From Siniperca chuatsi (taxonomy: Eukaryota; Chordata; Actinopteri; Centrarchiformes; Sinipercidae), in assembly GCF_020085105.1 (NCBI RefSeq), contig NC_058046.1:21063675-21127674 (forward strand): a stretch of DNA of 64,000 nt, in the 5' to 3' direction. The position numbers were made by a program, and so were the translations under genes. The notes below the pieces were generated by a model. It saw nothing but the letters and a program-made list of their open reading frames with translations. It ran no database searches and had not been told where the DNA came from. Shown here piece by piece: positions 22,574 through 44,869 of the stretch. Each line of letters opens with the position of its first letter. Position 1 is the stretch's first letter.

Positions 22574-24748
22574 AGAAAGAACAACACCCTTCACTTTTAC
22601 ATAAACATTCTCACCACAACGTCCATTTGATAGCTGTTCTGGAGCTTTTGATCGTTCAACATGATCTTCATGAGCAGATGGAGTTAGACCAGTTGTCTTG
22701 GAATTGTAGGTGTTCAAATTTCCAAATTTTTTTTATGAGCAATTAAATGAGTTCTTGTTCATGTTGGCTTAAAAAAAGTCTTTAAAGTGCTCAGAAAAAA
22801 ATTGAAATTTGATCACCTACAATTCTACTGTATGACAACTGGGCAAACTCTGATGAAGACAATGTGATATTATCAAAAGCTCCAGAACAGCTACTAAATA
22901 GACATTTTGGTGCATTGTTTTCTAACATTCTGTTTCCAAGGTACCTCAAACCTCAAAATGTTCTAGTTTTATATATACATATATATATATAATGTACGAT
23001 TTAGCACCTCACCACTCTATTTAAAGCAGTAGATTAAGAACATATAACTCTCTCTCAGCAGGTCATATGAGGACGGCAGTGCAAGGCCTCCACTGTACAT
23101 CACCACATGGAGTGTGTGGGCAAGGTAAGGACTTATGTCACAGTGAATATGTGAGAGGCACTCTGGATAACAAAATCACTTTAATGACTGTCAATATAAG
23201 TGAAACGACAGTCAAAAGAGAGCTGCTGGGCTACCAAGTGGTGGCAGATTCATCAGGTCTCCTAAGATAGGCAGAATGTATATCCTTCCTGATCAAATCA
23301 ACCAAATAAACATCATACTGTGTGACTCGAGGTGTTTCAGGCTCTCTCAGTTTTCTCACTCATGCAAGAGTGACATTCAGTTTACTAATTTAGGTTTAAC
23401 TTCCTGGAAGCACTGATATAGCTCGCTCTTTAGGTGCATAATTCAATAACCTGTATTTTGGATAAAGTTTCTAAACAATAAAGTACATTTCAGTGAATAA
23501 GAAATAATAACTCATGGCATGAATATATCACCACTTCAATTATACATTAATCTGTTACAGTTTCTACAATGATGCTTAGACATGTTTGAAACGTACTGTT
23601 GTTTAAATTTTAAATGGGTTTCTAGGGCTGCAACTTATTCAACGTGAAAATACCACAAAATCAACATTTTAAGGCAAGTACATCCAAATAGTTGCAATAT
23701 GTACATGCATTGATACTACAACTCATTGCAAGCTATCCTGTATGAGTTGAAGTGCTGTACAAGTGGAAACTTTGACTTGCTGGTGGTGTTGGATGAAAGG
23801 TCAGAGGATCACTGAAGTAATCAGGATTCAAACTCTGGGGACCATTAATGTCGCTATGCTAAAAAAAATCATGGCAATCTGTCCAAACTTTGTAGTGTTA
23901 TTTCTTTCTAGACCAACCTTTTTTCCTTACAACCCCTTAAAATGAAACAAAGTCAACTTGAGACCCCTTCGTTACACACTGTATATGTCAGAGTTGTGAG
24001 AGTGATTTTCAGATTGTTACATTTGAATCATTTTTTTCTGAAGAGGTAAAACTGTCACTGTCACTTTTATTTCACACAGAAAAAAAAGCAAAGACAAGAG
24101 AAACGTCTGTGGAAACTTTTTTTCTTCTTTCTTATTCTGTTAATTGTCTCGCGTCCCCTCAGATTTCTCTTCTGACCTGTTGGAGGTGTACCAACCCTCA
24201 GGTTTGGAACCTGTGCTCGAGTCCAAAGTGTCACCTCTGCAACAAATACTTCTTTGAAAAGTAATATAGTAAGAGCTCATACAAAGCCTAGTTGCAGAAG
24301 ACAAATTAAGTCAGATATAGGACTGCAGTAAAAGAAACTAACTGGCAGACATGCAGGAAATTCACAAGTTGGCTTGTGAGATACTTACATAAGCACACAC
24401 ATTAAATTAGCCAAAAGTATGAGTTACAGCAGACATGTTCAGTTTTAGCAAAAGCTACATTCAGGGAAATGTTGATGTGTTGACGTCACAGAGAGAAACA
24501 GAGAGAGAGAGAGGGTACGAGCCTGAAGCACAGCAGGAAAAGCAATTAGTCTGATCACTTTCCTCCTGCCTTCCCAAACTCCTTACCACACACTGCTCAC
24601 GCACACACACGCACACACACACACATACACGAATGCATGTGCAGTTGCCTGTCTGAGTCGAACATGCCCAACATGTGCAGTACGTAGCCAGATCATGTTG
24701 CTTTTTAACAGCATATACAATTACAGCACTGGTCAGGTGTCAGAACAA

Positions 24749-24750
<2 letters not shown>

Positions 24751-24787
<37 letters not shown>
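24751..24787. repeat. (TG)n microsatellite
   Basis: Eighteen uninterrupted TG units. Confidence 0.9.
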
Positions 24788-24789
<2 letters not shown>

Positions 24790-25170
24790 GTGCAGGTGTG
24801 CATTAAAGTCTGTGCATGTTGTTTATGTGTGTTTGTCCACATAGTTAACCCTTACTAAAACAGGCATGTTGACTCCCGTTCAGCAACAGGCTAACAGCCA
24901 GCAGGACAGAAGGTTTACACACGTAAACACACTCACCTGTGGTGTAAGAGTACGGACGCAACTCAGGATTGACTCACACACACACACACACACAAATAAA
25001 CATAGTGGCAGATGTCGTAAATAAGCATGTCTAATTCAAAGAACTGGCAGGAGGGAAGCTCAGAGTTCCTCCGTCCATGAATACAAAACTGACCTCTCAG
25101 TTTACAGGGATCATGTCTCATAACATTTTCAAATAGGCTATTAGCTCCTAAGAAGAGGTCAAAGGTCATG

Positions 25171-25187
25171 TCTTTCTTTCTTTCTTA

Positions 25188-25249
<62 letters not shown>

Positions 25250-25250
25250 C
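25171..25250. repeat. (TTTC)n microsatellite
   Basis: About 20 CTTT/TTTC units with one interruption (TTAC near 25185), in a pyrimidine strand. Confidence 0.9.
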
Positions 25251-25466
25251 ACTTTCTCTCTTGCCTGTGTCGGCTATTCTACATTAGACTCCACAGGTCA
25301 AGGATACATTGTTTCAACACAAGTTTTAATATGAACGTGAACGCTCATACTTGACAAATGTAAATGCCAAGTTTTAAGAGAAGATTTGAGGGAAACACTT
25401 TTACTTTTGTGAGAAAAAGTGTCAAGAAGACCACAATTAATTATTAGTTTGACCAAAAAAACCCCC

Positions 25467-26165
25467 CAAAAACCTCAAGGTCCACTTACTAGTACTTCCC
25501 AGAGCTGTATACTGTAACTTTAGATCTTCAGGAGATAGAGTTTGCTCAGTTGACATCACGTGACCTACATTTTTGCAGTGGTAGACAGTAACTAAGTACA
25601 TTCCCTCAAGTATTGTAATTACAATTTTGAAATACTTGTACTTTACTTGAGTATTTCCATTTTATGCAACTTTATACTTCTACTCCATTACAATTATTTG
25701 ACAGCTTTAGTTACTTTGCAGGTCTTCTGATTATTAATACAAAATATAATCAACAGATTAATTAATAGATTAAGCTACCCAGCAGTATATAAATTAGTTA
25801 AAATTAGCTCCACCTTTACCAACTGCAACATTAGTGATGCTTACACATTAATGCACCAATAATTATAATCCAATAATATAATATATATTTTGTTGCTAAT
25901 ACTCATGTGGCTTCACTGAAGTAGACATTTTAATGCAGGACCTTTACTTGTAACAGAGTATTTCTAAATGGTGGTATTACTACTTTTATTTGTGTAAAAG
26001 AGCTGAGTACGTCCTCCACCACTGCGGTTGTAAGACATAAATCATACGACCACTTAGTGATGAAAACTGAGCTATCTCCATGGCAACTGAGCAAACTCTG
26101 TCCAGTAAAGGAAGACTATGAGATGCATTCGAAAGGTCTGCAAAAAGCTAGTGGACCTTAAGTTA
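25467..26165. mobile_element. Foldback-type element split by a nested MITE
   Basis: The left arm contains AAGGTCCACTTACTAG (about 25480) and AGAGTTTGCTCAGTTGACAT (about 25540). The right arm holds the inverse counterparts ATGGCAACTGAGCAAACTCT (about 26080) and CTAGTGGACCTTAAG (about 26150). The order is mirrored, so these are the two arms of one inverted-repeat element. The CAGTGGTGGA-type MITE sits in the middle and must be the younger insertion. Confidence 0.55.
25576..26024. mobile_element. hAT-like MITE (CAGTGGTGGA ends), nested
   Basis: The left end is CAGTGGTAGACAGTAACTAA and the right end is TCCTCCACCACTG. The body carries the familiar fish phrase TACTTGTACTTTACTTGAGT. It is non-coding. 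I did not find a clear 8-bp target duplication, so the hAT label rests on family resemblance. Confidence 0.65.
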
Positions 26166-27182
26166 AGATTAATTTGTTTCTGTTTGACACTCTTCTCACA
26201 AGATGTTAACAAGAAAAAAAAGACACAAAAGTGTTCCCCTCACAAAGGAGAAGACTATAGTCTAATAGTAAAAGTCTCTTTTAGAGCTGACCTAAACTTT
26301 ACAACTCTTTGACATTTACATTTTTGCACCCAAGTATACTCTGTCTGGAAATCCCCTACTTTATACCAGCATGTTTTGTCTCATTTATCAAATAAATTGA
26401 ATCCCTTGGCTGACGATGAAGACAGGAAATTGTTACACTCTTCATTAAGGAGAGCGGTTGCTATTTATGTTGCGATGACAATTCTGCCTCTGCACCCATG
26501 GGAGAGCCCATCCCCAATATCTGCACTCAATAATGGATTCAGATTTCTATTTATACTCCCTCTCGCTCTCTCTTTCTCTCTCCTCTATTCCCTCTGTCAC
26601 TTGGCCAGCTCTCATAATAAATATAGCTGTTGGCCATCATAAAAAGGCTGTTACAGAAATAACCAAGGCCTCGGTCGACAACATAGGCAGATATTTGAGA
26701 GAGTGAGATGTGTAGGTAACTCCAACCATCTAGTTGTTGCAGGGTACAGTCAGATGTTTCTGTACCTCAAGAACTGGGCTACAGAAAGTCAATTAAATGT
26801 TGCTTTCCAGTAGAAAAGGCTTAAAGCATACAACACTGTTTATCCCAGTTATCACAAAACCATTTATCAAAATATTTAACAGAATGTCATGCTGGATAAA
26901 ATGGAAGGCTTTATCAACCAATAAATCAAGATGAAGTCAAAAAGAGTTAAGGTTAAGCAATAAAACCACATGGTTAAAGGTAGGGAAAGATTTCGGCTGT
27001 GAAAAACAAACCGTTTGGTTAAGCACTCTGGTTAATGTAAGTCTGTTGTCATGGTTACAGTCTTCTGGTTACATTAGGTTTGTCTCCCATCGTGTAGCCT
27101 GGTCATCAAGCCCTGATGGGGGCTTGTACAGTCTAGTCCAGTCTTTCAGGCTCATGCACACATACTATCGAGCAATGATAAG
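26166..27182. other. Intergenic upstream of CCDC112
   Basis: AT-rich sequence without recognised repeats or exons. Confidence 0.4.
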
Positions 27183-27198
27183 CAGCGTCCTCTGCTGG
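27183..27198 (-). promoter_or_regulatory. CTCF-like motif (one mismatch)
   Basis: The minus strand reads CCAGCAGAGGACGC, matching the CTCF core consensus CCASYAGRKGGCRS at 13 of 14 positions. It lies about 450 bp upstream of the probable CCDC112 start. Binding is not shown by sequence alone. Confidence 0.3.
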
Positions 27199-27298
27199 TA
27201 TGAATTACTAACTACAGGTGTACTTGACAAAGCGTACTCGTTTTTTAAATAAAGTTTGTTTTGTTTACAGATTTAACGTTAGCGGTTACTTAAACATG

Positions 27299-27312
27299 GC
27301 CACCGTAGCAAC
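27299..27312 (+). promoter_or_regulatory. Candidate RFX X-box upstream of CCDC112
   Basis: GCCACC GT AGCAAC fits the X-box form GTNRCC-N(0-3)-RGYAAC with one mismatch (C for T at position 2). It lies about 335 bp upstream of the candidate ATG at 27635, in the CCDC112 promoter interval. RFX factors drive many cilium and centriole genes through such boxes. The motif is seen; the function is inferred. Confidence 0.4.
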
Positions 27313-27634
27313 CACACGGTGCGCTGATAAACATTACTCGGTAGCTATCACAGAGCTTTTTACTGCATGTCAATCGACAACATTTTAATTATCTCTTATC
27401 TGTAAAATAAGATATGGAGTACTTTTGGACGACTGACGAGCTAGCGTTCGTTAATCAGTGCTAGCTAACGTTAGCTACCTAGCTAAGTTATATGAGAAGG
27501 AACCTGCTTGCTAACTTTATGGTTTTGTTTTACATACGCTAGCCACTGACATACTGTAGCTAATCCGATGCACACTCGTCATGAATTAGTGTTTGCCTGG
27601 TATTTTGTTAGGACTAGCTAGTAGCTGTCCGAAA

Positions 27635-30600
27635 ATGGATGCCTTGCGTCTTACTTGGTTACCCATGGTGCAGTGGTTCCAGATGTACGAGGGACTTAAT
27701 CATCCATTATCGGACGCTACGTTGATGAAGTTCAGAATCCAAAAATGTAGTAAATGTGTGCCTGCAGTTGTTGCTATATATTGCCCTATGATCATCTTTT
27801 GTGTTTTGCTTTCACTAAATTAATTTGAGCAGGGAGAGGGAGACTCAGGTGTCCAGCAGCCCTGCACATCATCCCTGGTCAGCAGTGACAGTGTGGATGA
27901 CAGGCTGGCCAGACAGGAAGCTGCACAGTTTCTCAGAGAAGCCGAGAAGATCAGGAGGCAGTAAGTGAAGCAACTCAGGGTTATTTCATATTTCATTCTA
28001 AATCTTCAAACACTTGACTTTCACTGTAGAGATACAGTGGGTGGACAAAATGACAGGAGCGCCCTACAATAAATTAAATCCAGCACTACCACAAACATCC
28101 CAACGTCTCACCAGACAAAATCTACATTTGAAAAGAGCTTCAAAAAGATGGTATTTACTGCAGGACTAATTTATTGGATTGCATAATATTGTAAGGTATT
28201 CCTTTTGTTTTGTCCAGCCTTGTGTTTCATCTGTCTTTGTATGTAATTCTTTGTCGAAATTATTTCACACACATCATTTGTATGAGGAGTAAGATGATTC
28301 TGTCATATAGGCTCGACAATAGCAAGAGCTAATTGGTGCTGCTGAGTCACCACTGTAAATGAGAAAAGCAAAACCAGTGTTATATTTTTACTTTAAAGTT
28401 TAATTCAATAATAGGTTGAAAACGGGAAAGTAAGGCACATTCCTTAATTGTAGTGCAGTAATGTAACCAATCACTAAACCACTGTAACACAGCAAATCAA
28501 TCTTTGAACTCTGTGAAGAGTTATCAGTGCGTCTTCACTGGTCAGTGATGTAATATACCCATTTACCTTTTCTCCTCTTTCTTCACAGGATTGAAAAGTT
28601 TGAGAAAGAGAGGACGTTGAGTGTTCAGTGCAGGAAGAATGGCTGGACAGATGTGTCTGGAGAACTGGAAGAGTATGAGAAAGTGCTGGAGGAAGACAGA
28701 AATGCTGATAGTGGGTCTTTCTCCGCATTACAGTATCTTAACATTTCCCCTAAACCTTTTCATGTGACAGGGTGACAGGGCCTCTGAGACGGCATTATTA
28801 CAATGGGGTATAAAATACTCTAGTCATAGCAGTAAACCAACGTTCGAGGAAACATCCACCCAACACAAAAACTGCTAGACATGATGTTCACCTTTTTTTT
28901 CTTTTTTTTTTTTTAGAGATGAATCTTCAAAAGCAGCTAGGGAAGATTCATAATGGTGTGAGGAAATTTCAGAGACAGCTAATAGATGTGAAGCCAACTC
29001 CTGAGTGTAAGTTTTGTATCTGGCAGTGTTTCTTCATAGTACCTTAAAAACAATCATACAATTTTACTCTATTATTCATTCAGCCATCTTGTGAGACCTT
29101 CAGTGCTTTTTTGTCATCTTTAATATCAATATTTGTGCCATTCATTATAAAAGATGCTATTGTAAAGTAGTGCACTGCTCAATAAAAGCATGGCGATTGT
29201 AGTGTAATAAGAGTACAACGAAAATGAAGTGCTTCAAGCTAGATTGTTAATAATGTTTCTGCATTTCTGTTTGGGTTTTTAGTGATTAAAAGACTGGAGG
29301 AAATAATGTCAGAGGTGGAAATCTCAATTAACACCCTAAAGGAGGAACAGCGGTCATGGTAACGGGATACACTAAACAACTTTAGACTTAGTAACAAGAA
29401 AAATAGAAATCCCTATCAAATGTAATGCACTTTAACACAATAACTCATTAACACATACTACCTTTAACTTAGAATGTTAAGTTAATTACATATATGGTGA
29501 ACAAAATATTAGAAACACACATTTAATATAATGTAATCCAAGACATATTTAATCCAATAAATAAAATATATAAATAAATAAAAACACCTCAGCAGAGTGT
29601 TCGTAGACAAAGCAAACAAAACGTTCCCACTATTCAAAATTTACAAGGTTATGTACAGCCAAGTAGGCAGGGATGTAACAGGAGATTATAAACAAGAAAC
29701 AACAGCTACCGATCAGTGTTTGCTCCACACTGGGAATGGAAACATGTACTGTAATGAAAATATTATGAATAGTCGTCCTTTGGGTTTCTTTGCTCCTCTC
29801 AGCTTTGAAGAACTTTTGAAGGAGGACAGGACATGCAGACAAGAGATCACTGCTTACGAGAAGAAGATTGAAAACTGGAGCATTGCTGTCAAATCAGACC
29901 CCAAACTACCCACAGCTCCCACTGTAAAGGTCGGTCTCTCTTCATCTTCCTCCTTTCTATAGTTTCTCTGTTGTCCATCATTTGTGCAACAAAAAGAGGA
30001 TGGAGTTTGTGTTTGAATATAGAATCTTAGAATTAGAGTGTGTTAAATAAATATCGCAACATATTACTGCTTTTGAGCTCAGAGACAGAAAAAACACATT
30101 TCGAGATTCAAGATTGTTTCTGAAATCATAAGAAAGTGTTTATAATCTGTCTTACATAGTGTTAGGAGTTGACAGAAAAATATTCATCTTGTGACTTTCT
30201 TAAAAATGCCTTTAGAATTCTGACCCATGCAGCACTTCATTCATAGCATTATCTTTTCCATAAGACCAAACCCCCAGACAGAGACCTCCCTGCAGAGGTC
30301 AGAGCGCTGGAGGCATTCCTACAGAAGACAGGAGGCCCCTATGGTGGCTGGGACCAATATGACCACCAAGCCTTCCTTAAAGTAAGACATTATTGTCATT
30401 CAGTCTCGATAACTTGTGTTGTAAAGGAAATTCTTGTTTCTTTTGCATCCTTCCACTGGCAGATCGTTGCACACAGTCACTGACCACCAATCCTTAAACT
30501 AACAGTGTTCAGCGTTTTGCTTCAGGCAACTTTAGCAGATGTCAAGCCAAAGGTCGATTGCCTCAAGATTCCTGTCTGACTTACTGTAATCGGTTTGATT

Positions 30601-33294
30601 TACAGGTCTGGACAAAGAACAGTGGGAAACCAGGTTACAGGAGAGAGGCCAAACTGTACCTGCCTGGTAAAACATTGGAGGAGATGGAGCAACATGAGGA
30701 CTGGCATCAGGAGCTGATCTACCTACAGGACAGAAAGAGAGAGGTAGAGAACTGTGACAAAACATGTATGAGCTCAATAGGAAATCTACATGATAAACAC
30801 AACAGCCCTCATCAAGCTGTGAGCATCAAGAGAAAATAAAGAAAAGGCAACATCCCTCATGATGCTAAGTCTTCTTGACATCACTTGGTCACCTGACAGT
30901 GTATTTGAAATGTGAATCCAGATTGTGTCTTTTTTTTGTTGTCAGAATAATAAAACACCAAAATGATTTAAGTCATTTATATTGTTTTTTAAAAATGATT
31001 TTAACATCTTCAAAATTCTGTTGTCAGGACTTATTTGTTCTGATCTTCCCCTGGCACTCTGGTGGAAGGCACTAAGATTTTAGATTAGAATTTGTGTTAG
31101 GTATTTTACTGTGGAGGGCTGACTGTGTGCTGATTTTCAATGAAAACCGAATTCCACAGCAAGTGATTTTACTTATTAGCCCACCTTGAGTCAGAGAAGA
31201 GGAGAACTACTAACCATAAATAAGCTGTTACACCAACACTACACCTATTGTATCTTGCCTTTGATTGTCTCAGAAAATGCCTGCATCTTTGTGGGTCGAG
31301 GACATGTTTGCCTTTTCACTTGAATAGTTGAAAAGTGACAAATTCATACACAACACAGTTAAAGGAGCACAGTCATCTTTACTCCACCAGCTTGTATGTA
31401 CAATATAGTTCAACCTTTACTATTGATTGGTTTCCAATAGTATGCCAACAGTGCTTGTGCACTATTATTAACCTCAGTTAGAACCGTCTTTATTCTGTAT
31501 AAACGTGACATAACCAGGGGCTCAGAAAGAGCTTTTTTGGAAGCTGTGGTACTGTCTTCTAAATATTTTATGGTTTCCATTTTTACCACCTGTCTTCATA
31601 CCATACCCAGGCTATTCAACGGTGGAAAGCCAGCAAGCATCAGGAACGCCAGACCAGGATACAGAGTCAGGAGGAGGTGGAGGAGGCGGAAAGGAGGGAG
31701 AAGGAGGCCAAGAGCCAGGCTCACCAACACAGGTGAGTCAGAAGTAGAATAGAATAAAAAACAGAAAGACGAGGTAGAACAGACATTGATTCCATGACTA
31801 AAACAGTGAAATGCACCCCCGAGTCATAAGATCCCAAAGTGTTTGATTAGTCACATTAAATAAAGGTGAATTTGGGGGCTTTATTTGCTCATAGTCTTTG
31901 TTAATGTCCCTTTGGTATCATGTTTGTTTTTGTGTTCTATCCTCTTCTGTTTTAGGACTGAGGAGCAGAAGAGGGCGGCAGCTCGGCGACTGGAGGAGTG
32001 GAAGGAAGAGAAGAGAAGGATGGAGGAACAAGAAGAGGAGCAGAGACTGGCTGAGGAGATACAAAAGAGGAGACGGGCAAAGGTGTTTTTGCGCGCATGT
32101 GTGTGTGTGTGTGAGTGAAAAGTAATTTTACTGTAGTTGTGGTTATTTATCATCAAATAGTGCTTCTGTATTGGTATGTACTTATCTGTGTGTTTTGAGT
32201 ATTGTGAAATTTATTTAGCATGAATCAATACACATACAGAGCAAAAGTTGGCGTAAACATGTGCATGGTTGGTGCTCTCAACAAATATTTACCTTTACCA
32301 ATCAAAACGATTTCTGTTTATCAGGAAGAGCGTCGCCGACAGCTGGAAGTGAAACTGACTGTTGAGGAGCAGCTACGGCTGAGGAGAGAGGAGGAGGAGG
32401 AACAGGGAAGGAGGAGGAGAGAGGAGGAACAGAGGGAGATGGATGAGAGGAGAAGGGAGGCAGCAAAGGGCATCAAACGCTTCAATGAAAGGGTATGAAG
32501 TCTGAGAATCACAGAGACACCGAGAAACACAAGACCAGTTGTTTGTCTGTTTTAACCGTGTGCCTGGTGTTAACACTTTCAAGGGCCAGGCTTTCTCACT
32601 AGATTGCAGATGATAAACAGCAAATCTACGTCAGGTATTAGAGCACAGTTATTGTTTTGTGAGGCTGTGATGTGATGTGTCTTAGGTATGTCAGGTTTTA
32701 ACAGCTAACGTTAGTAGATAAATGGAGAAGTCACCATACTGTGTAAAATACAAAGGTTGTCTGTGCCTTTCTGCAGGATCTTCACAAGGTGGAGGCAAAG
32801 CTTCAGGAGAAACAGCTGAGGGAAAAAGAGAAAGGGGAAAGACAGAGGAGAATTGCTGCTAAGTTGAAGGAGAAGGTAAGAGTTGTGCTGTGAACAGGTC
32901 AGTCACATATCACAAGATCTCTCAAAATGATTAACAAAAAGAAAAACGTTTTAATCACAAAAACTGAAAATCTTTAAAATCTTAAATAAACAGGTTGATG
33001 TATATTTGTTCCTCATTCAGGTGGATGGTCACGTCAGCAGAGACCCCTCCAGGCTTACCCGCCCCACTAAGGGATGGGAGGAGCGAATGAAACACATTGG
33101 ACCTTCAGGAGGAGGACCTGTGCCACAGATGATTCACAGGTCTGATTGCCCACCATTTTTTTTTTTTTTTTTTTTTTTTTACAGGTTTCTGTTAAGGAGT
33201 GTTATGGGTAATAATAAGTGATTGCTTGCTGAATCACTGAACTCTTCTGTCATTTTGGTGCAGAGCTGTTCCCACTTGGAGACAAGGCCTGTGA
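27635..33294 (+). CDS. ccdc112: CCDC112 (coiled-coil domain-containing protein 112)
   Basis: Thirteen exons join in frame: 27833-27960, 28589-28711, 28917-29006, 29283-29358, 29803-29929, 30265-30381, 30606-30743, 31611-31732, 31956-32082, 32335-32492, 32777-32875, 33021-33139 and 33264-33294 (stop TGA 33292-33294). They give 484 codons from exon 27833. Recognisable parts are QLGKIHNGVRKFQRQLIDVK, VRALEAFLQKTGGPYGGWDQ, LPGKTLEEMEQHEDWHQELI, a long Glu/Arg-rich coiled coil (31611-32875), and the conserved end SRDPSRLTRPTKGWEERMKH with VPTWRQGL. The first exon is uncertain. ATG 27635 (context AAAATGG) lies in the same frame as exon 27833 but is separated from it by a stop at 27821-27823, so a short intron between them is needed; its donor is weak. 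CCDC112 is described as a centriolar satellite/cilium-related protein in mammals. It lies between FEM1C and PGGT1B as in human. Confidence 0.9.
28033..28223. repeat. Mariner-like MITE in a CCDC112 intron
   Basis: About 190 bp with imperfect inverted ends: CAGTGGGTGGACAAAATGAC on the left and the complement of AGGCTGGACAAAACAAAAGG on the right. The TGGACAAAA core is shared and the interior is non-coding. The family call is tentative. Confidence 0.45.
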
Positions 33295-33499
33295 TGAGCA
33301 ACAATGGAAGACAACTGAACCGTCCTGAAATGCATTCAGAATCTTTTCTGTTTTTATAGAAATTAGATAAAATGAAATTTTACACAATGGGACCTCAACA
33401 ACAGATTGTGCCTTTATTTGAAACCACAGTGTGCTGCTGTTTGATGCTTATACAATCTATGAATGAAATGACCTTACATTTAACAAAACTGTTATTTTA

Positions 33500-33505
33500 A
33501 ATAAA
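33500..33505 (+). terminator. ccdc112: CCDC112 poly(A) signal
   Basis: AATAAA lies about 206 bp after the CCDC112 stop codon and is followed by T-rich sequence. It is the only such hexamer before the PGGT1B start at 33780. Confidence 0.65.
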
Positions 33506-33530
33506 AGCTTTTCATTACTCTTTTGCGTAA

Positions 33531-44541
<11,011 letters not shown>

Positions 44542-44844
44542 CAACAGGATGATCCACAGCTCTGTCTCTGAACAGGTTCAGTAATCAGGAGCATCTAACA
44601 GTAGTCAGTCAAAGGCAACTGGACTTTTGCTGTGTGTCTGGAAGACGGTTGGTCACTCATCTGAGGCGCCTCATCATTTCAGGAATCTGGAAGGTTTTTT
44701 TAAGACTCCAGTTACAGTTGTTGTGGAGCTCATTTTAAGTCCATCTAAAGTGACTTTTCTGTTAAGCAATATGCGCCACACTTTTTTTGCTGCCTTTTTA
44801 TTCGTAGACAGTAGTAAATAACAATGTGCACTGTGGTTTGTGGG

Positions 44845-44850
44845 AATAAA
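44845..44850 (+). terminator. pggt1b: PGGT1B poly(A) signal
   Basis: AATAAA about 305 bp after the PGGT1B stop, followed by TG-containing sequence. It is the first good hexamer after the stop. Confidence 0.65.
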
Positions 44851-44869
44851 ATGATGTGCCAGAAAGTCA

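Larger units (their letters stand above)
22586..25466. other. Intergenic with microsatellites
   Basis: No gene recognised. It contains an (AT)n patch near 22970-22992, CA-rich sequence near 24600-24630, a (TG)n tract at 24751-24787 and a tetranucleotide tract at 25171-25250. Confidence 0.45.

Noticed and set aside
29597..29802. Upstream part of the open frame entering the CCDC112 exon at 29803
   Set aside because: The conserved protein begins at the splice acceptor; the preceding codons are intron sequence.
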